Part shown: positions 1 through 7,998 of the stretch, in pieces
Layout: every line of letters starts with the position of its first letter
How positions within the stretch are numbered: position 1 is the stretch's first letter
Assembly: GCF_038630985.1 (NCBI RefSeq)
Contig: NZ_CP152049.1
Coordinates: 6,687,501-6,751,500, forward strand
DNA from: Paenibacillus sp. FSL H8-0548
GTDB lineage: Bacteria; Bacillota; Bacilli; Paenibacillales; Paenibacillaceae
Length of the DNA stretch: 64,000 nucleotides
Direction: 5' to 3'
Notes under the pieces: model-generated
Databases searched by the model: none
The model's input: the letters and a program-made list of their open reading frames with translations, nothing else
What the model was told of the DNA's origin: nothing
Made by a program: the position numbers and the translations under genes

Positions 1-182
1 GGTGAAGCAATACGAGCATACATGCGGAATATGATCTTGTATCTTCTCGTGATGGCTTGTTTAATATCGCCATCTAAGCGTGAATCGCTTAGGTCAAGCA
101 GCATTTCATCTAATTCCTTGCGAAGGACGTAGTCGAGTTCTTTGCATTCTTTATCGTTGAATAGTATTCCGAGCATAGCCAT
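1..182 (-). CDS. Small protein of unknown function, cut by the window edge
   Basis: The minus-strand reading frame starts at an ATG at 182-180, preceded by a strong AAAGGAGG ribosome binding site, and runs off the left edge, so only about 60 residues are visible. The visible part begins MAMLGILFNDKECKELDYVL and is charged and predicted helical, without a signal peptide or membrane segment. I do not recognise the family. It lies downstream of spoIIM in the same direction but behind a terminator hairpin, so it probably has its own promoter. The good ribosome binding site and uninterrupted frame make it a likely real gene. Confidence 0.6.
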   Translation of the reverse strand, partial: MAMLGILFNDKECKELDYVLRKELDEMLLDLSDSRLDGDIKQAITRRYKIIFRMYARIAS

Positions 183-232
183 GAGTGACCTCCTTTAGAT
201 GTGAAGCGCAGCTAGAGCGTCCTTAAACGAAC

Positions 233-273
233 AAAAAAGCAACATCTCACGCAAATGCGTTTCGACACTGCTT
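233..273 (-). terminator. Intrinsic terminator after spoIIM
   Basis: On the minus strand a 10-bp stem with G-U pairs (AAGCAGTGTC with GATGTTGCTT) encloses an ACGCA/TGCGT inner stem and is followed directly by six T residues. It ends the spoIIM transcript about 30 bp after the stop codon. Confidence 0.75.
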
Positions 274-303
274 TACTGTTATGCTCAAATATTGGAAAAA
301 TTA

Positions 304-930
304 TTACATCGTAACGAGCCACATTGTAAATGTACTTTCAATGATAGCTGCAATGAGCAGCGTAATCGTCAATATAATGACGACAGGAACCGTTCGAATA
401 ACAAATTCCTTAATGTCTGTGCCTGCGCTGCCTTCCTTCGATCTGCCGAATAAGCTAGCGCCGACTGCTTTGAGTACGAGCACTCCAAACCTTAACCCAT
501 ACGCGCAGGCAATAATAATGGCTGGTATTTCGAGAATACCATGTGGAAGCAAACCTTTTACGATAAGCTCAAAGACATATGCGCCGCCATGCAGCTCCGC
601 ACTCGCTTTCAATAGATAACCAATGACCATGCCATTAACTACTAAAAAGAAGAAAGGCAAAATTCCCAAAAATGCACCTAAGTAAATAACGACTATCGAT
701 TTAATAGCATTGTTCAAAAAAATTAATTTAATCATAGACAGGGTCGGATTGCTAGATTCATCAATCTTGCTGACAAGCTCTGCAATTCCGCTCAGCTGCG
801 CGTCCAGAAATGCTTTGAATGCCGGGTTTGTACCACCAATGACCATACCTGCAAAAAATAAGATCGAGCCGAATGCAATATAATGATTCATTTGCTTGAA
901 ATGCTCCCAGACCAATCGCCATTTAAACAT
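304..930 (-). CDS. spoIIM: Stage II sporulation protein M family membrane protein (SpoIIM/DUF95)
   Basis: This 208-residue integral membrane protein belongs to the SpoIIM/DUF95 family. In Bacillus, SpoIIM works with SpoIID and SpoIIP in the peptidoglycan-degrading engulfment machinery. Several hydrophobic stretches are visible, near residues 17-35, 70-100, 103-125 and 180-205, together with the family-typical G-x-LPHGILEIPA segment. The ATG follows an AGGGGAGAG ribosome binding site. DUF95 proteins also occur in non-sporulating bacteria, so the engulfment role is inferred from the family and from neighbours pdaB, kbaA, gerD and cwlD. It diverges from pdaB. Confidence 0.8.
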   Translation of the reverse strand: MFKWRLVWEHFKQMNHYIAFGSILFFAGMVIGGTNPAFKAFLDAQLSGIAELVSKIDESSNPTLSMIKLIFLNNAIKSIVVIYLGAFLGILPFFFLVVNGMVIGYLLKASAELHGGAYVFELIVKGLLPHGILEIPAIIIACAYGLRFGVLVLKAVGASLFGRSKEGSAGTDIKEFVIRTVPVVIILTITLLIAAIIESTFTMWLVTM

Positions 931-1017
931 ATTTTCTCTCCCCTGCTCTTATAAGTTCCAATATAGATGAATATCTCTGTCGTACGAGCATAGATTGTAG
1001 TACAAGCACAAACGACT

Positions 1018-1098
1018 GCAGCCTTCCCCGACGGCCAAGCTCGTTTTGCGATAAAAGATAAGTGAAGTATAAAGTCGGATCTATACTTTCTTATCTTT
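1018..1098 (+). repeat. Dispersed palindromic repeat, copy A
   Basis: A GC-rich block followed by GCTCGTTTTGCGAT leads into a palindrome whose arms are AAAGATAAGTGAAGTATA (1054-1071) and TATACTTTCTTATCTTT (1082-1098). It shares the GCTCGTTTYGCG block and the AAAGATAAG arm start with copy C at 41.3 kb. It lies in the spoIIM-pdaB divergent gap, ending 35 bp before the pdaB start. Confidence 0.65.
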
Positions 1099-1133
1099 GT
1101 CCAAGCTTTCATTAGAGAGGAGTGCCCTTCCCC

Positions 1134-1943
1134 ATGAACGTTTTTTATGTACTGAACGGTCGCAAGCTGAAAAGGTATTTTTTAATTGCTGTCGCTTTAA
1201 TATTTTCTGTTGGCGTTATTTATGCCGAGCGCGACAACATCACCGTATTCGCTCCGCAGCAGCCAGCTGCTATTTACAGCGTGCCTACGGACAAAAAGGT
1301 CGTTGCCCTAACCTTTGACATTAGCTGGGGTGACAAACGGACGGAGCCTATTCTTAATGTGCTAAAAGAAAAAAATATTAAACAGGCTACCTTCTTCCTC
1401 TCTTCTCCCTGGAGTCAGTCTCATCCAGAAATCGTCAAAAAAATTCAAGACGCTGGTTATGAAATCGGCAGCCATGGCCACAAGCATGATAACTACAGCA
1501 AGCTGAGCGACGAAGAAATTCGCAAGCAAATCACGACCGCACATACTATTTTATCCGACGTGACTGGAAAACAACCGAAATTGATCCGACTTCCTAACGG
1601 TGATTTTGACAAGCGAGTGTTGAAAATTGCAGAAGAGCTTCAATACAAGGTCATTCAATGGGATACCGATTCCCTCGATTGGATGAACATCGGTACAGAC
1701 AAAATCATTAACCGCGTCGTAACAAGAGCCCATCCGGGCGACATTATTCTGTTTCATGCAAGCGATTCTGTGAAACAGACGCACGAGGCTCTTCCGATCG
1801 TCATCGACCAGCTTCGCGATAAGGGCTATGACTTCGTTACCGTAACCGATCTTATTACACAAACAGAAATCGACGGCAAAGCTGTGCAGGATAAGACATC
1901 GTCTATATTCCCACAGCTTGATGCCGCCGAATTCGAATACTAA
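1134..1943 (+). CDS. pdaB: Polysaccharide deacetylase PdaB family, sporulation
   Basis: PdaB (YbaN) is a NodB-type polysaccharide deacetylase needed for spore cortex maintenance in Bacillus. The 269-residue protein has one N-terminal membrane anchor (about residues 12-30) and then a NodB domain. Visible motifs are TFDISWGD (variant motif 1), GSHGHKHDN (metal-binding H-x3-H), RLPNGDFD and the late HASD. A GTG at 1122 would add four residues, but it lies inside the AGAGGAG ribosome binding site, so the ATG 11 bases further on is chosen; it gives MNVFYV as in Bacillus. The first Asp motif is TFDIS rather than TFDDG, which is typical of this sporulation branch and raises doubt about catalytic strength. 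Confidence 0.9.
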   Translation: MNVFYVLNGRKLKRYFLIAVALIFSVGVIYAERDNITVFAPQQPAAIYSVPTDKKVVALTFDISWGDKRTEPILNVLKEKNIKQATFFLSSPWSQSHPEIVKKIQDAGYEIGSHGHKHDNYSKLSDEEIRKQITTAHTILSDVTGKQPKLIRLPNGDFDKRVLKIAEELQYKVIQWDTDSLDWMNIGTDKIINRVVTRAHPGDIILFHASDSVKQTHEALPIVIDQLRDKGYDFVTVTDLITQTEIDGKAVQDKTSSIFPQLDAAEFEY

Positions 1944-1944
1944 G

Positions 1945-2568
1945 CTATAGGGCCGGCTTTGCAGCTATTGCTGCTGAGTCGGTCGTTTCTTTTTTGACTA
2001 GGCGATGCATCATCATAATTTGGTACGCATTGCAGACGAACAACGGAGTCATCATAAATATAATGGCAGATACGTTCGTTTCTCCCGATAGTGCCGGCCA
2101 TGCTTCAATGAAGGTAACGACAAACATAAGAAACATCGTTGGTACAAAAGCTGATTTATTCGTTTGCTTGACCTTGAAATGAGACACAACGGCAGAAAGG
2201 AGAAGCACCACAAGCGGCAGCACCCAGAAAAACCAGTTGTTTAATTTCGCTTCATAAAGAAGATAGCCGAAGCCTGCTGCTGCAAATATCGTCGTGTAGC
2301 CCTGCAATGCATTCCACAAGTATTTTTTGCCGAAAACGCTAAGAGCGATATAATTTAAAGTTAAATAGGCGAAAAAGCCCATTTGGCTGAAGGCACCAAT
2401 TAATAATCCGACCAAGCCCATCATTAACGCATTAAATCCGATCGCTTTAAAGCCTAAGAAGCCAAAATCTGGATCGACCCAGCTCATAATTGCCCCGGCT
2501 ATGATGCAAACAACCGCCCCGACAGCCATGCCGCTCCAAAATAAAAAGAACAACTTTTTCAAATTCAC
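1945..2568 (-). CDS. kbaA: KinB-signalling pathway activation protein KbaA
   Basis: KbaA is a small integral membrane protein that activates the KinB branch of the sporulation phosphorelay. The 207-residue protein has about six hydrophobic segments, starting with one at residues 8-30, and a short polar C-terminus. Family and position (between gerD and pdaB, as in Bacillus subtilis) support the name. It converges on pdaB with only one base between the two stop codons and no terminator hairpin between them, so the two transcripts should overlap tail to tail. The start ATG follows an AGGAGG site. Confidence 0.85.
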   Translation of the reverse strand: MNLKKLFFLFWSGMAVGAVVCIIAGAIMSWVDPDFGFLGFKAIGFNALMMGLVGLLIGAFSQMGFFAYLTLNYIALSVFGKKYLWNALQGYTTIFAAAGFGYLLYEAKLNNWFFWVLPLVVLLLSAVVSHFKVKQTNKSAFVPTMFLMFVVTFIEAWPALSGETNVSAIIFMMTPLFVCNAYQIMMMHRLVKKETTDSAAIAAKPAL

Positions 2569-2849
2569 GTTCGATTTCCTCCTGAATGTTTATTATCGAT
2601 GCCATTTCAACCAAAATGCGGCACTGTTTTTTGGCAAAAAATTGATCATAGCGAAGACGTTCCCAAAAAAGAAATCGTTTGCTTCCGCATTATCCTTTAT
2701 TTTACCACGTTCACAACAAAAAGCTAACTTTTGTCCATGATAATACGGTGAACAATGCGCATAATAAGATCATGATCCAACTCTTTGAGGACGATGTGCT
2801 TAATTAACTGGTATACCGTTTTACTGACATAGAAAGGAGCATGCAAAGA

Positions 2850-3548
2850 ATGCGCAAAAAATGGGCTTTATTGTGGATAATCTCAGCCATGATGTTTGTG
2901 CTTGCAAGCTGTGGTGCCGAATCGTCAGGCGGAAAAGAGCAGGTTAGCTACAAAGACATGAAGACGATGGTCATTGACATTTTGAAAACTGAGGATGCTC
3001 AGAAGGCTTTGCAGGAATCAACACAGCAAATGACAGGCTACTCTGCTCTAAGCTCCAAATTATTATCGGTGCAGGATCAGGAGGAGGTACGCCTTGCCGT
3101 TAAGGATGTCATTATATCTCCTCAATATGACAAAGTGATTAAGAAGCTTATGACAGACACTCGATTTGCAGGAGAGTTTGCGAAATCCGTTAACAAGGAA
3201 AACAAACAAATCCATAAGGAGCTAATCAAGGATCCAGCCTATCAAGCTGAATTAATCAAGGTGCTCAAAAATCCTGAAATGGACAAAATGATTCTCGAGG
3301 TGCTGCAAAGCACGCAGTACCGCAAAGAAGTGATGTCGCTTATGCAGGAATCGATGCAAAATCCACTGTTTCGTCTTGAAGTGCTGGATCTGATGAAAAA
3401 GGCCGTACAAGAGGAGCTTAAACCAAACCCAGATGAAAAGGTAGAAAAAAAGAAGGATGAAGAAGAAGGCGACGACCAGCAATCTGGGGAAGATCAGAGC
3501 GGTGATAGCTCAAACGGCGAGGATGAGGGATCGGATTCTGGATCGTAG
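2850..3548 (+). CDS. gerD: Spore germination lipoprotein GerD
   Basis: GerD is an inner-membrane lipoprotein needed for clustering of nutrient germinant receptors in spores. The protein begins with a lipoprotein signal whose lipobox LASC places the lipidated Cys near residue 21. A helical middle region follows, ending in a very acidic, Ser-rich tail of about 35 residues. The ATG at 2850 is preferred over the ATG at 2841 because the AAAGGAG site is 10 bases away from the former and one base from the latter. It is transcribed towards salA and separated from it by a bidirectional terminator. Confidence 0.88.
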   Translation: MRKKWALLWIISAMMFVLASCGAESSGGKEQVSYKDMKTMVIDILKTEDAQKALQESTQQMTGYSALSSKLLSVQDQEEVRLAVKDVIISPQYDKVIKKLMTDTRFAGEFAKSVNKENKQIHKELIKDPAYQAELIKVLKNPEMDKMILEVLQSTQYRKEVMSLMQESMQNPLFRLEVLDLMKKAVQEELKPNPDEKVEKKKDEEEGDDQQSGEDQSGDSSNGEDEGSDSGS

Positions 3549-3579
3549 CTTTGTAAGCTGATACTGTATTAAACATCAT

Positions 3580-3647
3580 AAAGCCCGAATAGGTTGTCCG
3601 CTGAAGCCAATGCATCATCGCTTCATAAGACAATCATTCGGGCTTTA
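3580..3647. terminator. Bidirectional terminator between gerD and salA
   Basis: AAAGCCCGAATAGGTTGTC at 3580-3598 pairs with GACAATCATTCGGGCTTT at 3629-3647, and A/T-rich runs lie on both sides. The genes converge here, so the hairpin can serve both. Confidence 0.75.
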
Positions 3648-3668
3648 TTTGTTATAAGAAATATTTGC

Positions 3669-4790
3669 TTAGCTGCTGCATTTGCTTAGTACACGATCTG
3701 CCAATTCCAAATACAGCTTGCCTGTTTCCGTATCTGCCTTGTAAACGGATGGAGCAAAATCCGGCTCCGACACATGATTATCAGGTGCGCCTAAAGGAAT
3801 TTGTGCGAGTAAATCAGCGTGAAGCGTCTCTGCAAGCCTTGCACCGCCTCCGCGTCCAAACACATACTCCTTCTCTCCAGAAGTCGTAGACACGTAATAA
3901 GACATGTTTTCGACGATGCCGATGATCTCATGCTCTGTCTTAATTGCCATTGCGCCAGCTCTTGCAGCTACGAAGGCAGCTGTCGCATGCGGCGTTGTGA
4001 CGATGATTTCTTTGCTCTGCGGAATAATCTGATGCACGTCAAGCGCAACGTCACCCGTTCCTGGAGGCAGATCAAGCAGCAGGTAGTCCAGCTCGCCCCA
4101 TTCGATCTCTTGGAAAAAGTTTCGCAGCATTTTGCCAAGCATCGGGCCGCGCCATACGATCGGGCTGTTATCCTCTACGAAGAAGCCCATCGACATCACC
4201 TTGACGCCAAATTTCTCGATCGGTATGACCCGCTCGTTCACCACGTCCGGCCGTTCCTCGATTCCCATCATATCAGGCACGCTGAAGCCGTAAATGTCGG
4301 CATCAATAATGCCGACGCGCTTGCCCTTGCGAGCCAAAGCGACCGCCAGATTGACGGTCACCGTCGATTTGCCGACGCCGCCCTTGCCGCTGGCGATAGC
4401 AATGAACTGCACGCCGCTGCTTGGGTCCAGCAGCGGATTGGCAAGACCGGTCCCATGGCCCTGAACGGGCGCGGGACCGCCAGCTTTGCCGGCACCGGCG
4501 CTAGCCGCCGCCGGTGCTTTAGCAGCCGCAGGCGGCGGCGTAGACACGCCTGCGCCAGCGGCAGGCGCTGCCTCAGCCCGAAACCGGAAATGCACGGTTT
4601 CGGCGCCTAGGCGCGCCAGCGCCTCGCGGAGCGAGGCTTCCAGCGCGGGCTGCGCAGCCGCGCTAACCCCAAGGACCGTCATGGAAACTTGACGGTCCCG
4701 AACCATGACATCGCGGATGGTCGTCTCATCCGCCTGATGCTGCGCCGTCACTAATTCGACGGCCTCGATGACTTGCTCTCGTGTCAACAT
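3669..4790 (-). CDS. salA: Mrp/ApbC-family P-loop ATPase, SalA type
   Basis: The 373-residue protein has an N-terminal MIP18-like (DUF59) domain (residues 1-70), an Ala/Pro/Gly-rich linker (about 74-112) and a ParA/Mrp ATPase domain with the deviant Walker A SGKGGVGKST near residue 135. Mrp proteins usually carry iron-sulfur clusters on a C-terminal CxxC. Here that place reads VSTTSGEKEYVFG with no cysteine, as in the Bacillus SalA regulator, which represses scoC. It is therefore more likely a SalA-type regulator than an Fe-S carrier. Position between cwlD and gerD matches Bacillus. The linker is coded by unusually GC-rich DNA at 4.45-4.65 kb. Confidence 0.85.
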   Translation of the reverse strand: MLTREQVIEAVELVTAQHQADETTIRDVMVRDRQVSMTVLGVSAAAQPALEASLREALARLGAETVHFRFRAEAAPAAGAGVSTPPPAAAKAPAAASAGAGKAGGPAPVQGHGTGLANPLLDPSSGVQFIAIASGKGGVGKSTVTVNLAVALARKGKRVGIIDADIYGFSVPDMMGIEERPDVVNERVIPIEKFGVKVMSMGFFVEDNSPIVWRGPMLGKMLRNFFQEIEWGELDYLLLDLPPGTGDVALDVHQIIPQSKEIIVTTPHATAAFVAARAGAMAIKTEHEIIGIVENMSYYVSTTSGEKEYVFGRGGGARLAETLHADLLAQIPLGAPDNHVSEPDFAPSVYKADTETGKLYLELADRVLSKCSS

Positions 4791-4931
4791 ATTATGTGTC
4801 CCACCTTTATATTATCATTGCAATATAATAGTCATTATAACACAGTTGCATCTTAACTAAGAAGAAACGACTGCGTCGTCCCTGTCTAAGTATACTTCCC
4901 TATATTTTCATAAAAAGCAATCCTCACACGA

Positions 4932-5720
4932 TTACTCCGTTGTCACTTCGTCCTGCAGCATGCTGCCGCTTAGCTTCTCGCCAGACATATATCTCAGTAT
5001 GCCCTCATAAATGGAGGCAGCTACCTGTCTTTGATATTCCGAATCTGCAAGCCGCTGCGATTCACCGGGATTGGACAAAAAGCCAACCTCGACCAGCGCC
5101 GTTGGAATATTTTCAATCTTCTTAAGTACATAAACATCCTTAACGGCAGCCGCAGCACGAGTTGTGTTTTCCAAATTGCGCTTAATCTCATTCTGAATAA
5201 AGGTAGCTAGTACTACATTATCTGGATGATTTCCTGCTTGGAAGAAGGTTTGCGCACCTGACCATTTGGTCGAAGGAATGCTGTTCATATGGATGCTGAT
5301 TACCACAGCAGGGTTGCTCTGCTCAATTACGGTTACACGCCGCTTCAAATCCTCTGTTTTCCGCTTGCTGTAGGCTCTTGCATCACCCGTAGCTAAATCA
5401 TAGTCCCCCTCCCTTGTCATCATGACGATAGCGCCAGCCTGCTGCAAATAATCCCGTAAATACAGCGCAATCGCGAGGTTCAAATCTTTTTCAATGACTC
5501 CCTGCTTGCTGACAGCTCCCCCGTCCACGCCTCCATGGCCCGCATCAATCGCAATCGTCTTTCCTGACAATGGGAGTGTCCAATAAGACCATGTTTTCGT
5601 CGATGGCATCGATTGCGTAAGCAGTACACCCGTTAATGCGATAACGACTAACCCAATCCCAATACGAATAACACCTTTATACGTTAACCAAATGACCACA
5701 TGCCGACTGATTCGGCGCAT
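4932..5720 (-). CDS. cwlD: Germination-specific N-acetylmuramoyl-L-alanine amidase CwlD
   Basis: CwlD removes peptide side chains so that muramic-delta-lactam can form in spore cortex. The 262-residue protein has an N-terminal hydrophobic anchor (about 18-38) and an amidase_3 zinc domain. DAGHGGVDGG and a following Glu (VIEKDLNL), SIHMNS and the catalytic-Glu motif VEVGFLSN are all visible. The frame is open to 5798, but the ATG at 5720 has a GGGGTGG site eight bases upstream and gives the usual length. It is followed 140 bp downstream by salA, the same order as Bacillus subtilis. Confidence 0.9.
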   Translation of the reverse strand: MRRISRHVVIWLTYKGVIRIGIGLVVIALTGVLLTQSMPSTKTWSYWTLPLSGKTIAIDAGHGGVDGGAVSKQGVIEKDLNLAIALYLRDYLQQAGAIVMMTREGDYDLATGDARAYSKRKTEDLKRRVTVIEQSNPAVVISIHMNSIPSTKWSGAQTFFQAGNHPDNVVLATFIQNEIKRNLENTTRAAAAVKDVYVLKKIENIPTALVEVGFLSNPGESQRLADSEYQRQVAASIYEGILRYMSGEKLSGSMLQDEVTTE

Positions 5721-5850
5721 AAAAAAACCACCCCGTTCTCCATCAAATGAATAAGCGGCACCATTCAGCTTCATAGTAAGCTTAATGCACACTTTCATTT
5801 ATATGGGACGAGATGGTCGTTTATGAGACAATCCTCTATTGTTACATGAA

Positions 5851-6042
5851 TTAGCCTACAGGCTGCTCCGACATACCTTCGATAAAAATTTTAGCAACCT
5901 CTGGACGGGAGAATTCAGGCGGCGGACAAATGCCGTCGCGCAGCAATGCAAGGTAGCTTTTCATCCGTAAGTTTGCAGGAACCTCATCTGATTTTGTTTT
6001 ACCCACAAGCGGGTTAAGAAACCATGCGTTTACAATTTCCAT
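5851..6042 (-). CDS. Small hypothetical protein downstream of and in frame with cysH
   Basis: A 63-residue ORF beginning [12 protein letters not shown] and ending EGMSEQPVG follows cysH by 48 bp. I do not recognise the family. It has no signal peptide and no cysteine cluster. The frame is identical to that of cysH: after the cysH TAA, sixteen sense codons lead without interruption to this ATG, and there is no Shine-Dalgarno sequence before it. It may be a weakly translated or translationally coupled small gene, a remnant of a longer CysH, or a readthrough extension. Amino-acid composition looks protein-like rather than random. Confidence 0.5.
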   Translation of the reverse strand: MEIVNAWFLNPLVGKTKSDEVPANLRMKSYLALLRDGICPPPEFSRPEVAKIFIEGMSEQPVG

Positions 6043-6090
6043 CGCTGTTTTCTGAATGCACTCATTTGCGATAATTACACCTAAAATTAC

Positions 6091-6786
6091 TTATTTATGC
6101 AATCCGCATTCTGTTTTTTCTTGACCGGCCCAACGTCCCGCGCGAGGGTCTTCACCAGGCATTACTTTACGCGTGCATTGCTCGCAGCCGATGCTTGGGT
6201 AGTTTTGATCATGCAGCGGGTTATAAATCACATCATTCTCACGAATATAGTTCCATACATCCTCAGTAGTCCAATGAGCAATCGGATTAAATTTAACGAG
6301 TCCGAATTTTGTATCGTATTCGATTTTTTTCGAATTTGCACGAGTTGGCGCTTGATCACGGCGAATACCAGTAATCCAGGCTTCATACTTCGAAAGAATA
6401 TTAGTTAATGGCTTAACCTTCCTAATATTGCAGCACGCATTCGCATCAGTTTTCCAAAGCTCTTCACCAAACTGAGCGGCTTGCTCTTCAGTCGTAAGTT
6501 CCGGCTTAACCTCGACGAAAGGAATACCTGGGTAGCGCGCTGCCATTTTATCACGAGTCTCATAGGTTTCCTTGAAATGATAATCGGTATCCAAGTAGAA
6601 AATATCTGATTTCGGGCTGATCTTCTGCATCATGTCAACAATAACAACATCCTCTGCTCCGAAGCTGCATGCGAAAGTAATATTAGGGAATGTCTCAACT
6701 GCAAACGCAATAATTTCTTCCGGTGTTGCGTTCTCGAGTTCAACTTCCTTTTGTTTGATCAATGCTTCTTTCTCAAAAAGGTTCAT
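6091..6786 (-). CDS. cysH: Iron-sulfur APS/PAPS reductase
   Basis: This enzyme reduces adenylyl-sulfate (or its 3'-phosphate) to sulfite with thioredoxin, in assimilatory sulfate reduction. The 231-residue protein has the PP-loop nucleotide-binding region (ACSFGAEDVV, about 39-48), LDTDYHF and the terminal ECGLH with the catalytic cysteine. The pairs ACC and CEQC (about residues 118 and 200) are the ligands of a [4Fe-4S] cluster, which marks the APS-reducing or dual-specificity class. No other sulfate-assimilation gene is next to it. It sits as a single insert between rpsI and cwlD with its own promoter. Confidence 0.92.
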   Translation of the reverse strand: MNLFEKEALIKQKEVELENATPEEIIAFAVETFPNITFACSFGAEDVVIVDMMQKISPKSDIFYLDTDYHFKETYETRDKMAARYPGIPFVEVKPELTTEEQAAQFGEELWKTDANACCNIRKVKPLTNILSKYEAWITGIRRDQAPTRANSKKIEYDTKFGLVKFNPIAHWTTEDVWNYIRENDVIYNPLHDQNYPSIGCEQCTRKVMPGEDPRAGRWAGQEKTECGLHK

Positions 6787-6833
6787 TTGTATGCCCTCCG
6801 TTATTAAATCCTAGTAAATTAGTCTGTAATAAA

Positions 6834-6862
6834 ATTATACGTCCTGCGCGTGTAATGTTCAA
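6834..6862 (-). promoter_or_regulatory. Sigma-A promoter of cysH
   Basis: On the minus strand TTGAAC, 17 bases, TATAAT lies about 48 bases upstream of the cysH start. No S-box or T-box structure fits into the short leader. Confidence 0.75.
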
Positions 6863-6913
6863 TATAAGTTTACACCAAAATGAAATAAAGTTTTGGGAAT
6901 TTTAATTATAAAC

Positions 6914-6953
6914 ACAAAAAAAGTGCCTCCTCTGGCTTGCAGAGAAGACACTT
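6914..6953 (-). terminator. Intrinsic terminator after rpsI
   Basis: AAGTGTCTTCTCT pairs with AGAGGAGGCACTT across a 7-base loop, with a run of T residues following on the minus strand. It closes the rplM-rpsI transcript 13 bp after the rpsI stop. Confidence 0.85.
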
Positions 6954-6965
6954 TGCTCGATCCGA

Positions 6966-7358
6966 TTAACGTTTCGAGAATTGTGGAGCGCGACGAGCCG
7001 CTTTAAGACCGTATTTTTTACGTTCTTTCATACGCGGATCACGTGTCAGGAAGCCTGCACGTTTTAGAGCTGGACGGAATTCAGGGTCTGCTTTAAGCAG
7101 AGCACGAGAAATACCATGACGGATAGCGCCTGCTTGACCGGACATACCGCCGCCGTTAGCAATAACAAGCACATCGTATTTCGACAATGTGTCAGTAAGG
7201 TTAAGCGGTTGTTTTACGATCAGCTTCAACGTTTCTAGACCGAAATATTCATTAAGTTCACGTTTGTTAATAATGATTCGTCCTTCACCCGGCACAAGAC
7301 GTACACGTGCAACAGAGTGTTTACGACGACCGGTTCCATAGTATTGCACTTGAGCCAT
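6966..7358 (-). CDS. rpsI: Ribosomal protein S9
   Basis: S9 is a 30S subunit protein whose C-terminal tail reaches the P-site tRNA. The 130-residue protein has the full length and the family features: [16 protein letters not shown] at the N-terminus, [19 protein letters not shown] in the middle and the basic tail ending in SKR. It follows rplM by 20 bp with a GGAGGACAAG ribosome binding site and is the last gene of the pair before a strong terminator. Confidence 0.97.
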   Translation of the reverse strand: MAQVQYYGTGRRKHSVARVRLVPGEGRIIINKRELNEYFGLETLKLIVKQPLNLTDTLSKYDVLVIANGGGMSGQAGAIRHGISRALLKADPEFRPALKRAGFLTRDPRMKERKKYGLKAARRAPQFSKR

Positions 7359-7378
7359 GAAACTTGTCCTCCTCTTTA

Positions 7379-7816
7379 TTACCCGCGAAGTTCGTAAACT
7401 TCAGGGTTTTGTGCTTGATGTGGATGCTCCGCACCTGCGTATACTTTAAGTTTAAGCTTCATTTTGTTACCAAGACGGTTCTTAGGCAACATGCCGTGTA
7501 CAGCGAGTTCAATTACGCGCTCTGGCTTGGTTTTAATCATCTCTTGTGCTGGAGTAGCTTTCAAGCCACCAGTGTACATAGAGTGACGGTAGTAAATTTT
7601 ATCTGACATCTTGTTGCCTGTCAGATGAATTTTTTCAGCGTTGATAACAACAACGAAATCGCCTGTGTCAACATGTGGCGTAAATGTCGGTTTGTGCTTG
7701 CCGCGGATCAGGGCAGCAACTTCACTCGCCAAACGGCCAAGCGTTTTGCCTTCCGCATCGACGACGAACCATTTACGCTCAACTTCAGTTGATTTAGCCA
7801 TATAGGTGGTACGCAT
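7379..7816 (-). CDS. rplM: Ribosomal protein L13
   Basis: L13 is an early-assembling 50S protein. The 145-residue sequence starts [16 protein letters not shown] and contains [12 protein letters not shown], the THFTP-like [10 protein letters not shown] region and the closing [16 protein letters not shown], all typical. AAGGAGG lies four bases upstream of the ATG. It is the first gene of an rplM-rpsI operon with its own promoter and a leader of about 135 nt that is likely to mediate autoregulation. Confidence 0.97.
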   Translation of the reverse strand: MRTTYMAKSTEVERKWFVVDAEGKTLGRLASEVAALIRGKHKPTFTPHVDTGDFVVVINAEKIHLTGNKMSDKIYYRHSMYTGGLKATPAQEMIKTKPERVIELAVHGMLPKNRLGNKMKLKLKVYAGAEHPHQAQNPEVYELRG

Positions 7817-7950
7817 GGATGATCCTCCTTAATTACATACATTAATCGTTTTTATAACAACGTAAACGTTGGTTTGTTTATTCAATATTGATAGCCAAGT
7901 TTGTGACAATCTCAGTCGGGGCTGTGGGTTAGCCACTTCGAAAGCACAAG
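7817..7950 (-). ncRNA. Candidate L13 leader of rplM-rpsI
   Basis: About 135 nt separate the promoter from the rplM start. Minus-strand hairpins GTGG-CTAAC-CCAC and AACG-TTTA-CGTT and the pairable TTGTG/CACAA are visible. L13 leaders that regulate rplM-rpsI are known in Bacillales. The assignment rests on position and pairing, not on a covariance-model match. Confidence 0.45.
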
Positions 7951-7954
7951 TTAT

Positions 7955-7983
7955 ATTCTACTATAAATTGTAGCTAAGTGCAA
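7955..7983 (-). promoter_or_regulatory. Sigma-A promoter of rplM-rpsI
   Basis: On the minus strand TTGCAC, 17 bases, TAGAAT. Transcription would start near 7947 and read through the leader into rplM. Confidence 0.7.
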
Positions 7984-7998
7984 GTAATTTATAGTGAA

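Noticed and set aside
3819..4610. 263-codon plus-strand ORF opposite salA
   Set aside because: Low-complexity His/Arg/Ala-rich translation of the antisense strand of the conserved ATPase.
6787..6862. S-box or T-box control of cysH
   Set aside because: Only about 40 nt separate the promoter from the start codon, too short for either structure.
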